DNA of 64,000 nucleotides from Thermodesulfobacterium geofontis OPF15 (GTDB lineage Bacteria > Desulfobacterota > Thermodesulfobacteria > Thermodesulfobacteriales > Thermodesulfobacteriaceae): assembly GCF_000215975.1 (NCBI RefSeq), contig NC_015682.1, forward strand, positions 1,550,001 through 1,614,000. Reading direction: 5' to 3'. Below, one piece after another: positions 17,228 through 26,369 of the stretch (position 1 is its first letter; each line of letters opens with the position of its first letter). The notes beneath the pieces are model-generated. The model saw only the letters and a list, made by a program, of their open reading frames with translations. It was not told the DNA's origin and did no database searches. Made by a program: the position numbers and the translations under genes.

Positions 17228-18440
17228 AATTTTTTTTGTTTTTCTATTTTTAGTTATTCTTTTTAAATATTCTTTTTGTGAAGAAATACCTACCATTACT
17301 GTAGAACCAACCTCTTTTAGTAAAACTATAATAAGAATTCCTGATTTTGAGGGAGATAAAAACCTTTCTGCTCAACTAACCCCTCTTTTAAGAAAACTTC
17401 TAAACTACCATCTATTTGTTTTAGCCTTAAAAAATCCTCCTCTTCCAAACTATCCTTCTAAGGAATATTATTTAGTAGGAAATGTAGAAAAAAAGGGAAA
17501 CGAAATTTTTATTAAAGCTGAATTAAGAGATACTCTGGAAAATAAAATCCTAAAAACTTATAAAATTTCTGGTTCTTCAGATTATCCACAAACTTTAATT
17601 TATGCTCTTTGTGATAAATTGATAGAAAGTATTTCCCATTATAAAGGAATTGCTTTTACAAAAATTGTTTTTGTAAAAAGAACCTCTAAAGGAGATAAAC
17701 TTTATGTAGCTGATTTTTCAAAAGAAAATCCTCGCCTTTTAAGATCAGCACCTCTTATACTTTTCCCAAAATTTTCTAAAAGCGGAAATAAACTTGCCTA
17801 TCTTGTTTATGAAGAAAATAGATATTTTTTAGAAATTTATAATTTGAAAGATTCAACAAAAGAAAAATTTACTATCAAGGGGATCTGCTCTACACCTGTA
17901 TGGTTCCCAAATGATAAAGAATTAGTTATTACTGCGGAAGAAGGACAAGAAATGGTGCTCTATCGTTTTAATACAGAAACAAAAGAATTAACTCCCTTAA
18001 TCAAGGGAAGGGGTATTCTACAGGCAGGAAGTGTTTCTCCTGGGGGAAATTTTTTAGCTTATGTATATGGGGAGAAAGCAGGAAATCCTCAAATTTATCT
18101 TTTAGATTTAGAAACTTTAAAACCTTATAAAATCCCTCAAAAAAGAATTTACAATACTTCTCCAAGATTTTCTCCAAAAGGAGAATACCTCCTTTTTCTC
18201 TCAAAAGGAGGTGGATTATCTTCAATTAATCTTTATAACTTAAAAACAAAAGAACAAAAAGAAATTAAATTCTCAGGCAATCTTGAAGACCCTGCCTTTT
18301 CTCCTACAGGAGATTATCTTATAGCTTTTGGAGAAGGAAAAGAAGGAAAGGGATTATATTTAATTCATTTAGATTCTTCACTAACTTATCTTTACCTTTC
18401 TGGAAGTAATTTTATCTTTCCTGACTGGGCTGAATTATAG
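17217..18440 (+). CDS. tolB: TolB-like periplasmic beta-propeller protein
   Basis: This is a Tol-Pal system periplasmic protein of about 407 residues. A signal peptide (MKSKIFFVFLFLVILFKYSF) comes first, then an alpha/beta amino-terminal domain (to about 145). A six-bladed propeller follows with WD40-like TolB repeats such as FPKFSKSGNKLAYLVYEENR, TPVWFPNDKELVIT, GSVSPGGNFLAYVYG, SPRFSPKGEYLLFLSKGG and DPAFSPTGDYLIAFG. The start overlaps the citrate synthase 3' end; ATGs at 17208 and 17217 are both open, and I prefer 17217 because the signal peptide begins there. No tolQ, tolR or pal is adjacent. The 3' end overlaps convergent flgL by 6 bases. Confidence 0.85.
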   Translation: MKSKIFFVFLFLVILFKYSFCEEIPTITVEPTSFSKTIIRIPDFEGDKNLSAQLTPLLRKLLNYHLFVLALKNPPLPNYPSKEYYLVGNVEKKGNEIFIKAELRDTLENKILKTYKISGSSDYPQTLIYALCDKLIESISHYKGIAFTKIVFVKRTSKGDKLYVADFSKENPRLLRSAPLILFPKFSKSGNKLAYLVYEENRYFLEIYNLKDSTKEKFTIKGICSTPVWFPNDKELVITAEEGQEMVLYRFNTETKELTPLIKGRGILQAGSVSPGGNFLAYVYGEKAGNPQIYLLDLETLKPYKIPQKRIYNTSPRFSPKGEYLLFLSKGGGLSSINLYNLKTKEQKEIKFSGNLEDPAFSPTGDYLIAFGEGKEGKGLYLIHLDSSLTYLYLSGSNFIFPDWAEL

Positions 18441-19376
18441 GTATTTTGCTAAGCTTAAATCACTAACCATAACTGTTGCTCTTAATGCTGCATCATAGGC
18501 TATAGTAAGACTTTGAAGTTTGGTTGCCAATTCTGCAAGATCGGCGCTTTCTACGTTTCCAAGATTGGTTTGTAGGGTCTCTTTAAAGTCCTGATAAAGA
18601 TTTTTCTTAGTTTCTAAATGGGAAATCTTAGAACCTATTTCCCCTCTTTTAGCAGAAATATAATTGTAAACATTATCAAGTTTTCCTATAAATTCTTGGA
18701 TATTATACTGTTCTTTTTTGTAATCCACAGTATTATTAGCTTGGAGAGTCCTTTTCAAACCTAAAAGAGTTTCAAAAAGACCTGAATCAATAAATATCTT
18801 TTGTCCATTTTCTCCGAGATTTATAGATAAATTTTCATCATATCCTACTTCTAAATCTTCTATAGATCCATTATAAACAACTTTTTCTATAATTTGACCA
18901 TCTGGTAAGGTTTCTTTTACTAATTCAAAAGGTTTTTCTCCTGGAGTATATCCGCTTGTTTTTTTGCCTGCAAAAATATATTTTTCACCAAGCTGAGAAT
19001 TAGTAAGAGAAAGTATAGCTGAAATTATTCCCTCTATTTCATTAGCAATAGCTTGTCTTGATTGAGCATTTTGAGTATTATTAGCTGCTTGAATAGCAAG
19101 TACTTTTGCTCTTGCAATTAAATCTTGAATATTGCCAAGCGTTGCCTCTTGGGATCTTAAAATACTTAATCCATCTTCTATAGCTCTCTGATATTTTTCT
19201 ATATTAAAAATTCCCTGCTTATAATTAAGACTTATTACCACTGAAGAAGGATCATCTGAAGGGCGAAGAAAATTTTTTCCTGAAGAAATTTTAAGTTGTG
19301 TAAGATTAATTTCTGAAGAAAGGCGATTTAAATCTGCTAAAATGCTTCTAAATCTTGTATTAAAACCTATTCTCAT
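18435..19376 (-). CDS. flgL: Flagellar hook-filament junction protein FlgL (HAP3)
   Basis: This 313-residue protein forms the outer ring of the hook-filament junction. The N-terminal coiled-coil region contains MRIGFNTRFRSILADLNRLS and SGKNFLRPSDDPSSVVISL, the conserved flagellin-like D0/D1 start. The C-terminal helix has NVESADLAELATKLQSL. It is the last gene of the flagellar operon, 15 bases after flgK. Its stop codon lies within the convergent tolB gene. Confidence 0.93.
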   Translation of the reverse strand: MRIGFNTRFRSILADLNRLSSEINLTQLKISSGKNFLRPSDDPSSVVISLNYKQGIFNIEKYQRAIEDGLSILRSQEATLGNIQDLIARAKVLAIQAANNTQNAQSRQAIANEIEGIISAILSLTNSQLGEKYIFAGKKTSGYTPGEKPFELVKETLPDGQIIEKVVYNGSIEDLEVGYDENLSINLGENGQKIFIDSGLFETLLGLKRTLQANNTVDYKKEQYNIQEFIGKLDNVYNYISAKRGEIGSKISHLETKKNLYQDFKETLQTNLGNVESADLAELATKLQSLTIAYDAALRATVMVSDLSLAKYL

Positions 19377-19391
19377 TTTTATCCCTCAAAA

Positions 19392-22295
19392 TTATCTTTT
19401 AGCATTAAGAAGTGCTTCAAACATATCTTCAACTGTAGTCAAAACTTTGGCAGAGGCAACAAAAGCCTGTTGATACTTTATTAAATTTGCCATTTCTTCA
19501 TCTAAGGAAACACCAGAAATACTTTCTTTCATACTTTTAAGTTGAGAAATAAGAGTTTCTAAAAAACTTTTACTATCTTTTACTGAGTTAGTTGCAGAAC
19601 CAACCTCTCCAACAATACTGGAATAATAATTTTGAAGAGTAGAGTAATTTAGAGATTTTCTGGTTACATTTGCTGAATCTGCAATAGCTTGAGCAACTCT
19701 ATTATCCCCTCTTTTTAACTCATAACCCTTTAAAAAATTAATAAATCCATAATTGTAAGATGTTTGTATATAGTTAGTTCCGTCATATAATTCATCTTGA
19801 ATAATAAAAGTTTTAGTATTATATAAACCAGTTGTCTCAATGATTAGCTTTCCATTTCTATCAAAACGAGCAGAAAGTCCATATACTGCATTTTCATAGG
19901 AATTTATTTTTTGTAAGAGTGTAAAAATGGTTCCACCATTAGATATAATTTGATCAAGATCTATTCTAAAGGGTTGGTTATTTATAAGATTTCCATTTTC
20001 ATCAAAAAGATAAAAGGATAGATAATCCTTTATAGTGGGGTTTAAATTAAATCTTTCAAAACCTGTTATTACTCTTGTCTCAGAGGTTCCATCCCATCTA
20101 AATGCAGGGATATACATCTTTTCATTATTTAATAAATCTACAAAATCATTAGTTGAGGAATTATCTCCTATCTCAAACCCGTAAACTGTTGTTTGGTTAG
20201 GCTCAAGAGCTAAAACCATTTTTCCTTCAGCATCTACATAGGCTCTAAGAAAGGGAAGACTATCTAATTTATCAAGGATTTGTTGAAGAGAGGTAGAAGG
20301 ATCTATATCTATTTCATAGGCATTTAAGTTGTTATTCCAAATAATTCCCTGATTAGTTAGATCTAAAGGAGGTGAGGTTATAATATTACCCTTTTGGTCA
20401 TAAAGCCTTATATAAAGTTTTGTAATATTAAAGGTTTGAGAAGGATCTATAGGATTAGAACTTTTAAACAAGCCAAAAAGTGGTTCTTCACTTCTAAAAG
20501 CTGAAATATCCATTTTACCAGAGGCAATAAGTTCTGGTTTACTAACTAAAAGTTCATTCACTTTAAAATTAGCTGGATCTGAACCAACAAAAAAGATGTT
20601 TATTCCTGTAGCTAATAATATCTTTGAGGTATCATTAGAAAAGCCAAAAGAATATCCTTCTTGAGCCTGAAAAACAAGTCTTCCATTTCTTACTAAAGTC
20701 CTTATGTTCCAGCTGTTAGAATCGATATAAAAACCTGCCTCACGCAAGGCTGAATTTATCTTTTGTGCTAAATCATCCAAAGTAGCATTAATACTTAACC
20801 CATCTAAGGATACTTTAACAGGTGTTATTTTACCTGTAGGATCTTTAATCCAGATATAGAAAATTCCTGTAAATTGGTTTCCATCAGGGGTTTTAGTTAT
20901 ATCTAAAAAATAAGGTAGTTCCTTAATATATTGATTTACCCAGTAAGCAGCCTCTAATTCTTTTTCGTAAAAAACTAAACCTACTCCTTGGGTATGAAGC
21001 TCATTCACAGCCTTTATCAATTCTTCCCCAAAAAGTTTAAGTCTTCCTGCAAGATTTAGCTCTATTACTCTTCTTTGATATGTGGGGTCATCAAAAGATC
21101 CAAAATTTATAGGTCCAGTAATAGAAAAATTTAATTCCCCAGATCCTCTATATTTATCTTCAATAAAAAGTCTTCCATCTTTTAGATAGGCAGAAACTGT
21201 ATAGTTAAAGGCAGACTCTATAGCATTAAGTAAATCTTTAACAGTTTCATTTCCGGTTGTTATAGTAAAACTTCCAGAAATAGTATTTCCAAAATGATCT
21301 TTCCCAGAAAAAGAAAAACTGGCACCTATAGATAATCCCAAGTCATCTACCAATTTATCTCCTTCACTTATCAATTTCCCAGAAAGATTGTAAACTATCT
21401 TATTTCCAGAAACGTATTCATAGTTAAATTCATCTGAGAGTTGTTCAAGAAGTCTTAACCACCCTCCAAGTTCTCCAGAATTAACCTCTTTGCTTGTTAG
21501 AGGTATTTTTTCTCCCTTTGTGCTAACCCAATAAACATCAGTTCCAGAAACTTCAAGTTTCCAAGTTTTCCCAAGTTCAACTAAATTAAATCCTTTTCCA
21601 AGCACTATATTATATGCTCCTTCTTTTGTTTCAAAATATTGAATGGAAACAAGCTGAGATAGCTCGCCAACAAGTTTATCTCTCTGATCTCTTAAATCAT
21701 TAGCTGACTTCCCTCCTGTCTCCATAGCTGAAATTTGAAGATTTAGTTCAGCAATTTGAGAACTCAAAGCATTTATTTTATCCACAATAGTTTTTAACTT
21801 AAGTCCAATCTGAGTCTCTAAATCTTGCATACCTTTAAATTTAGCTCTTAAAGCTTCAACTATCAGTTTTCCTGTTTCTATTATTTGAGTTCTTGCAGAA
21901 AGATTTTCAGGATAATTAGAAAGATTTTGCCAAGCTGTCCAAAAATTTTGCAATATACTAATAAGGCCACTTTCTTCTGTAACCTCATTAAAAAGTGTTT
22001 CTAAAATAGTTAATCCTGTTTCTTCAGCAGAAAAAAGTCCATAATCTGTTCTTTTTAAATTTATATTCTTTTCCAAAAAGGCATCAAAATAACGCTGAAT
22101 CATTTCTATTTTTACACCACTTCCAATAGGACCTGCAGGAGATGGACTTGAAGGATAAGTAGTCTCTATAGGTTTTTGTCTGCAGTAAGCTTCGTTACTT
22201 ACATTGGCTATATTATGGCTGATTACTTGAGTAGCAGTTTGAAAAGTAAGTAAAGCATTTTTAGCTATGTTTAAAGCTGCTGTTAATCCTGCCAT
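19392..22295 (-). CDS. flgK: Flagellar hook-filament junction protein FlgK (HAP1), unusually long
   Basis: FlgK caps the hook and seats FlgL. The ends are canonical: ALNIAKNALLTFQTATQVIS near the N-terminus, DQRDKLVGELSQLVSIQYFE at about 205-225, and YQQAFVASAKVLTTVEDMFE at the C-terminus. The protein has 967 residues, whereas typical FlgK has about 450-650. The extra length lies in the middle (about 300-840), in beta-rich segments with repeated themes such as DGRLFIED, NGRLVFQA, EGKMVLAL and NGKLIIET, consistent with enlarged surface-exposed D2/D3 domains. It lies 3 bases after the flgN-like gene. Confidence 0.93.
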   Translation of the reverse strand: MAGLTAALNIAKNALLTFQTATQVISHNIANVSNEAYCRQKPIETTYPSSPSPAGPIGSGVKIEMIQRYFDAFLEKNINLKRTDYGLFSAEETGLTILETLFNEVTEESGLISILQNFWTAWQNLSNYPENLSARTQIIETGKLIVEALRAKFKGMQDLETQIGLKLKTIVDKINALSSQIAELNLQISAMETGGKSANDLRDQRDKLVGELSQLVSIQYFETKEGAYNIVLGKGFNLVELGKTWKLEVSGTDVYWVSTKGEKIPLTSKEVNSGELGGWLRLLEQLSDEFNYEYVSGNKIVYNLSGKLISEGDKLVDDLGLSIGASFSFSGKDHFGNTISGSFTITTGNETVKDLLNAIESAFNYTVSAYLKDGRLFIEDKYRGSGELNFSITGPINFGSFDDPTYQRRVIELNLAGRLKLFGEELIKAVNELHTQGVGLVFYEKELEAAYWVNQYIKELPYFLDITKTPDGNQFTGIFYIWIKDPTGKITPVKVSLDGLSINATLDDLAQKINSALREAGFYIDSNSWNIRTLVRNGRLVFQAQEGYSFGFSNDTSKILLATGINIFFVGSDPANFKVNELLVSKPELIASGKMDISAFRSEEPLFGLFKSSNPIDPSQTFNITKLYIRLYDQKGNIITSPPLDLTNQGIIWNNNLNAYEIDIDPSTSLQQILDKLDSLPFLRAYVDAEGKMVLALEPNQTTVYGFEIGDNSSTNDFVDLLNNEKMYIPAFRWDGTSETRVITGFERFNLNPTIKDYLSFYLFDENGNLINNQPFRIDLDQIISNGGTIFTLLQKINSYENAVYGLSARFDRNGKLIIETTGLYNTKTFIIQDELYDGTNYIQTSYNYGFINFLKGYELKRGDNRVAQAIADSANVTRKSLNYSTLQNYYSSIVGEVGSATNSVKDSKSFLETLISQLKSMKESISGVSLDEEMANLIKYQQAFVASAKVLTTVEDMFEALLNAKR

Positions 22296-22298
22296 AAT

Positions 22299-22628
22299 TT
22301 ATGCTGATTTTGAAATAAGATAGGGATCCATTTTTATATCCTTTTTCCCATAAATCTCTCTTTCATAAAGGATTTGAGTTAAAAATTTATAAGCCTCTTC
22401 AACAAAATTAAGTCCTGCTTCAATAATTTTTTTATTTCTCTCGTTTATGTATATTATTTCTTTTAAAATTGCTTCTTCTTCAGGAGTAAATTCTTTATCT
22501 TTTAGATAATTCGCCAGTCTTGCTTTATAAGATGCCCATCTTAAAATTTCTTCTACTGCGCCATTTATAAGTGCTTCTTTTTCTTTTTCTAAAACTTCTT
22601 TTAATTCAAGAAGCTCCTTTTTTACCAT
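22299..22628 (-). CDS. flgN: FlgN-like flagellar export chaperone
   Basis: This is a 109-residue, all-helical, acidic protein. It has the size and helix pattern of FlgN, which keeps FlgK and FlgL unfolded for export. The sequence itself is weakly diagnostic (LLELKEVLEKEKEALINGAV, then a second helical pair). The call leans on position: it lies directly before flgK, 3 bases apart, in the flagellar operon. No other candidate chaperone is seen in the cluster. Confidence 0.7.
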   Translation of the reverse strand: MVKKELLELKEVLEKEKEALINGAVEEILRWASYKARLANYLKDKEFTPEEEAILKEIIYINERNKKIIEAGLNFVEEAYKFLTQILYEREIYGKKDIKMDPYLISKSA

Positions 22629-22645
22629 AAAACTTTCCTCCTTCT

Positions 22646-22969
22646 TTATTTATTATCGGCATTAGTGGTTTTATACTTAAAATAGGAACTTTTTATTAAG
22701 TTTTTGTATAAATAATTTCCTAAACTACCTGGTCTTCCTGAAATAGAACGGGCTATTTCTTGATAAAGATAGTCTTGGAAAATTTTTCTTTCTAATGTTT
22801 CAGGGAAAAAGTTACTTTTTATTATAGTGTTATCAAGTCCTTTTAAAATTTCATACCATAATAGGGATTCAAATTCTGAGCAAGCCCTTTTCAAAGCTTC
22901 CTTTGGGTCTCTTTTACTGAGATTAATAAGTTCATTCAAGTTTTGATAATAAATCCCGTAATTTTTCAC
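22646..22969 (-). CDS. flgJ: Rod-binding protein, FlgJ N-terminal domain only
   Basis: This 107-residue protein matches the rod-capping half of FlgJ: ACSEFESLLWYEILKGLDNT and FQDYLYQEIARSISGRPG resemble the FExxxxxxMLKxMR and YxDMLxxxxAxxxA patterns. The C-terminal muramidase domain of enterobacterial FlgJ is absent, as in many other phyla, so a separate lytic enzyme must open the wall. The MltB-like enzyme near 44.2 kb is one possible candidate, but nothing links them. It lies between flgI and flgN. Confidence 0.75.
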   Translation of the reverse strand: MKNYGIYYQNLNELINLSKRDPKEALKRACSEFESLLWYEILKGLDNTIIKSNFFPETLERKIFQDYLYQEIARSISGRPGSLGNYLYKNLIKSSYFKYKTTNADNK

Positions 22970-22982
22970 TTCTCTTTTCCTT

Positions 22983-24149
22983 CTAAATAATTATCAATTC
23001 AGCCTGTAAGGCACCTGCTGCTTTTATGGCCTGTAAAATGGAAATAAGTTCTGTAGCTGTTGCACCAACTGCATTTAAAGCTCTTACAAGCTCTCCTAAG
23101 GTGGCACCCTCTTCTAAAATAACTACTTTTGCTTTCTTTTCTTTAGCTTCTATTTCTGTTCTTGGAACTACAACTGTTTCTCCAGGAGAAAATGGATAAG
23201 GTTGATATACCTCTGGATATTCTTTAACTTGTATGCTTATATTCCCATGAGCAATAGCTACTTTGGAAATTCTAACATTTTCTCCTATTACCACTGTACC
23301 TGTTCTCTCATCAATAACTACTTTAGCTGGAATATCTGTTGGAATTTCTAAGTTTTCAAGTTCTGCTAAAAGTTTTATTTCTTTTTCTCTGTAAGAAGAA
23401 GGAATTACAAGTTCAATATTGCGATTATCTTTTGGTTGGGCATAATTACCTTTTAAATAAATATTAATAGTTTCTGCTATTTTATAAGCTGTTGAAAAAT
23501 CAGGTTCCTTCAAAGATAGAGTTATTCTCGGTTGTAAATCCATTTCTCCTTTTTTAATTATTTTTTCTATTTCTTCAGGTGTTCCCTTAGGTAGTCCGTT
23601 AAATTTTAAACCTTCTTCTACTGGTCTTTCTACTATAGCTCCATTAGGAATTTTTCCTGCCGTAGGATGAGCTGTTTGTATACGAGCACCTGCTCCCTCT
23701 GCTGCAAATCCACCCAAAGATACAGGACCCTGAGCAAGGGCATAAACTTTTCCATCTGGTCCTAAAAGTGGGGTTAAAAGAAGGGTTCCACCTTGTAAAC
23801 TTTTAGCATCTCCGAGAGAGGAAACTTCTACATCTATTCTTTGCCCAGGCATAGCAAATGGAGGAAGATAGGCTGTAACAAGAACTGCTGCCACATTTTT
23901 AAGAATTATTTGTTCTTTAGGAACCTTTATTCCGAATCTTTCAAGCATGTTAACCACTGACTGTACTGTAAATTTACTCAATACCCCATCTCCTGTTCCT
24001 TTAAGCCCTACAACAAGTCCGTATCCTATTAAATAATTTCCTCTTACTCCTTCTATATCAACTATATCTTTAAGTCTTGCACTAAAACCTGAGGTAACTA
24101 AAAAAAGGCTAAAAATTAAAGAAAAAATCTTTATTTTTAAATTTCTCAT
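22983..24149 (-). CDS. flgI: Flagellar P-ring protein FlgI
   Basis: This 388-residue periplasmic protein forms the peptidoglycan-level bushing of the flagellar rod. A signal peptide (KIFSLIFSLFLVTSGFSA) is followed by the family core RLKDIVDIEGVRGNYLIGYG, VVGLKGTGDG, LPPFAMPGQRIDVEVSSLGD and LGGFAAEGAGARIQTAHPTA. The C-terminal segment GATLGELVRALNAVGATATE is also typical. It sits between flgH and flgJ'. P- and L-rings together require an outer membrane. Confidence 0.97.
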   Translation of the reverse strand: MRNLKIKIFSLIFSLFLVTSGFSARLKDIVDIEGVRGNYLIGYGLVVGLKGTGDGVLSKFTVQSVVNMLERFGIKVPKEQIILKNVAAVLVTAYLPPFAMPGQRIDVEVSSLGDAKSLQGGTLLLTPLLGPDGKVYALAQGPVSLGGFAAEGAGARIQTAHPTAGKIPNGAIVERPVEEGLKFNGLPKGTPEEIEKIIKKGEMDLQPRITLSLKEPDFSTAYKIAETINIYLKGNYAQPKDNRNIELVIPSSYREKEIKLLAELENLEIPTDIPAKVVIDERTGTVVIGENVRISKVAIAHGNISIQVKEYPEVYQPYPFSPGETVVVPRTEIEAKEKKAKVVILEEGATLGELVRALNAVGATATELISILQAIKAAGALQAELIII

Positions 24150-24162
24150 CTTTTAACCCCTC

Positions 24163-24870
24163 CTAAAAGGGCCAAAAAATATGTAAAAGTCTAGTAATAA
24201 TTCCTGGACCGCTTACAACTTCACTTGTAGGTCCTTTACCACTGTATTCTATATAGGCATCAGAAATCTGAGTTGAAAGTATAGAATTATCATAACCTAT
24301 ATCTTCTGGTCTTATTATTCCTGTAAGAGTAATGTATTCTAAATCGTTATTTTTCTTAATAGCTCTTGTTCCTTGAATAACAAGATTCCCATTAGGTAAA
24401 ACTTTAATTACTCTGGCAGTCATAGTAGCTAAAATTTTACTTTCCCTTGATGTTCCACCTTGTCCTGTTGTTGAAGTACTTAAACTACCTTCAAAAAGAT
24501 CAGAAGGGGTAGCATCTTTAAAGATACCTTCAATTCTATTTTCAAATCCCATTAGTTTATCTATTCCTGCTTTTGCAGAGCTTTTTTTAGCTGTTTGTTG
24601 TTTAACAGAACTTGAAGTACTATAAGTTTCTACAATCTTTATAGTAACTATATCCCCCACTTGTCTTGCTCTTAAATCAGAAAAACTAATACTGACTGCT
24701 CCATCTTTATATAAAGATCCTTTACTCAAAGCTTGAGGTATTTCATAGGGTATATCTACACTTGGAGGAGGTGGAGGGGGAGGAGGAGTTTTAGGATTAT
24801 ATTCAAAACATCCATAAATAAAAAAGAAAGAACTTAAAATAGTCAAAAATTTTAAATATTTTTTAATCAA
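24163..24870 (-). CDS. flgH: Flagellar L-ring lipoprotein FlgH
   Basis: This 235-residue outer-membrane lipoprotein forms the L-ring. The signal peptide ends in a lipobox (FIYGC; the Cys is residue 21). A run of eight prolines follows (about residues 29-36), an unusual rigid linker. The conserved part shows SISFSDLRARQVGDIVTIKI, FEGSLSTSTTGQGGTSRESK and the C-terminal STQISDAYIEYSGKG. Its end is 13 bases before flgI and its start overlaps flgA by 4 bases. Confidence 0.95.
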   Translation of the reverse strand: MIKKYLKFLTILSSFFFIYGCFEYNPKTPPPPPPPPSVDIPYEIPQALSKGSLYKDGAVSISFSDLRARQVGDIVTIKIVETYSTSSSVKQQTAKKSSAKAGIDKLMGFENRIEGIFKDATPSDLFEGSLSTSTTGQGGTSRESKILATMTARVIKVLPNGNLVIQGTRAIKKNNDLEYITLTGIIRPEDIGYDNSILSTQISDAYIEYSGKGPTSEVVSGPGIITRLLHIFWPF

Positions 24871-25574
24871 AGTGACACCTCCACTTCTTCAGGAGAAATT
24901 ACTTTACCCCATAAAATTTTTTTACTACTTATATTTTTAACCTTTATACTTGCTCCCTCTCTTCCCTCTTGAAGAGCTAAACCTTTTGCTTTCACAACAA
25001 AGTTTTTTCCTCTTGCAATTATATAAACCACCTGGTTTCTTTTAATAATTATAGGTCTTTCAATATGAGAATATCTAAGAATAGTTCCTGCATTTAAACT
25101 CATTCTTACTTGCTTACCTAAAGCTGCATCTTTATCTAAAATTACATCCTGAGGAAGTCTTGAAAGTGGCTTTAATTCTATCTCTATATCCTCTTCACTT
25201 AATATACTTTTATTAAGAACAGGTCTCTTTAGAACTATTACAGGAACTTTAGCTTCAACATAACCCAAAATTTTTATCTTTTCTAAAGTATCATCCTTTT
25301 TAAATTCTAAGACAAGAAGATTAGATCCTATTTTAGGCTTAGCCATAAAAATAGCTTTATAAGGTGTGTTTTTGGGGATAATTGCGGATTTTGGCTCTAT
25401 TCTTATGCTTTCTACGTATATCTCTCCTTTAACCCAGGAAAATTTGTTTTTTATTTCCTTTAAGAATATTTCTTTAAAGTCTTCAGGAGTATAGATCTCA
25501 TTTGAAAAGGTTAAATTTATTTTTAAAAAGAATATTAAAGAAGCAAAAAATGTAATTAGTATAATTTTTCTCAT
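24867..25574 (-). CDS. flgA: Flagellar P-ring assembly chaperone FlgA
   Basis: This 235-residue periplasmic chaperone is needed for FlgI polymerisation. A hydrophobic signal at about 4-24 is followed by a weakly conserved domain and the SAF domain (about 110-235) with VPVIVLKRPVLNKSILSEED, LGKQVRMSLNAGTILRYSHI and the terminal KGLALQEGREGASIKVKNIS. It lies between flgG and flgH, a common arrangement. Its 4-base overlap with flgH suggests coupled translation. Confidence 0.92.
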   Translation of the reverse strand: MRKIILITFFASLIFFLKINLTFSNEIYTPEDFKEIFLKEIKNKFSWVKGEIYVESIRIEPKSAIIPKNTPYKAIFMAKPKIGSNLLVLEFKKDDTLEKIKILGYVEAKVPVIVLKRPVLNKSILSEEDIEIELKPLSRLPQDVILDKDAALGKQVRMSLNAGTILRYSHIERPIIIKRNQVVYIIARGKNFVVKAKGLALQEGREGASIKVKNISSKKILWGKVISPEEVEVSL

Positions 25575-25577
25575 TTT

Positions 25578-26360
25578 TTACCTCTTAAGATTATTTGCCA
25601 TCTCTAAAAGGTTATCTGCAGTAAGAACAGCTTTAGAATTAGCTTCATATGCTCTTTGGGTTATAATCATCTTTACCATTTCTTCAACCACATCTACATT
25701 TGACATTTCTAAGTATCCTTGAGCTATGGTTCCGAAACCATTCTGCCCAGGAACTCCTTCTATTTCATCCCCTGCTGCATCAGAGGCTTTAAAAAGATTT
25801 CTTCCTACTGCATAAAGCCCTGCAGGGTTTGGAAAATCATATAGAAGTATTTGACTTTGTGCTAAAACATTTCCATTGGGATCAAGGGCTGTAATTATTC
25901 CATCCTGGGTAACCTCAATTTTAACTGTCCCTGTAGGAACAGTAAATTCAGGGTAAAGTCTTGCCCCATCTGCAGTAACTATATATCCATCTCTATCGAG
26001 TTTAAAATTTCCTGCACGAGTATAATATTCTTCTCCTCCTAAGGTTACTTTAAAAAAACCTCTTCCTTCTATAGCTAAATCCAATTCTTGATTAGTAAGC
26101 TGATATTCTCCCTGGGTAAAAAGTTTAGCTACAGCTACTGGTCTTACTCCAAGTCCAACCTGCATACCCACAGGTGTTAAAGTTCCTTCTGCTGTAAGAG
26201 CACCAGGAAGTTTTAAATTTTGATAAAATAAATCTTCAAAATCAACTCTGCTTTTTTTGAATCCTGGGGTGTTCACATTAGACAAATTATTGGCAATAAC
26301 ATCTAATTGAAGCTGTTGTCCTTGCATACCTGTTGCTGCACTCCAAAGCGCTCTAATCAT
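25578..26360 (-). CDS. flgG: Flagellar distal rod protein FlgG
   Basis: This 260-residue protein builds the distal rod. The N-terminus MIRALWSAATGMQGQQLQLD and VIANNLSNVNTPGFKKSRVD are canonical. The FlgG-specific insert GVRPVAVAKLFTQGEYQLTN, YTRAGNFKLDRDGYIVTADG and the C-terminal helix NVDVVEEMVKMIITQRAYEA are all present. It lies 9 bases after the flgF-type gene. Confidence 0.97.
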   Translation of the reverse strand: MIRALWSAATGMQGQQLQLDVIANNLSNVNTPGFKKSRVDFEDLFYQNLKLPGALTAEGTLTPVGMQVGLGVRPVAVAKLFTQGEYQLTNQELDLAIEGRGFFKVTLGGEEYYTRAGNFKLDRDGYIVTADGARLYPEFTVPTGTVKIEVTQDGIITALDPNGNVLAQSQILLYDFPNPAGLYAVGRNLFKASDAAGDEIEGVPGQNGFGTIAQGYLEMSNVDVVEEMVKMIITQRAYEANSKAVLTADNLLEMANNLKR

Positions 26361-26369
26361 AACTCCTCC

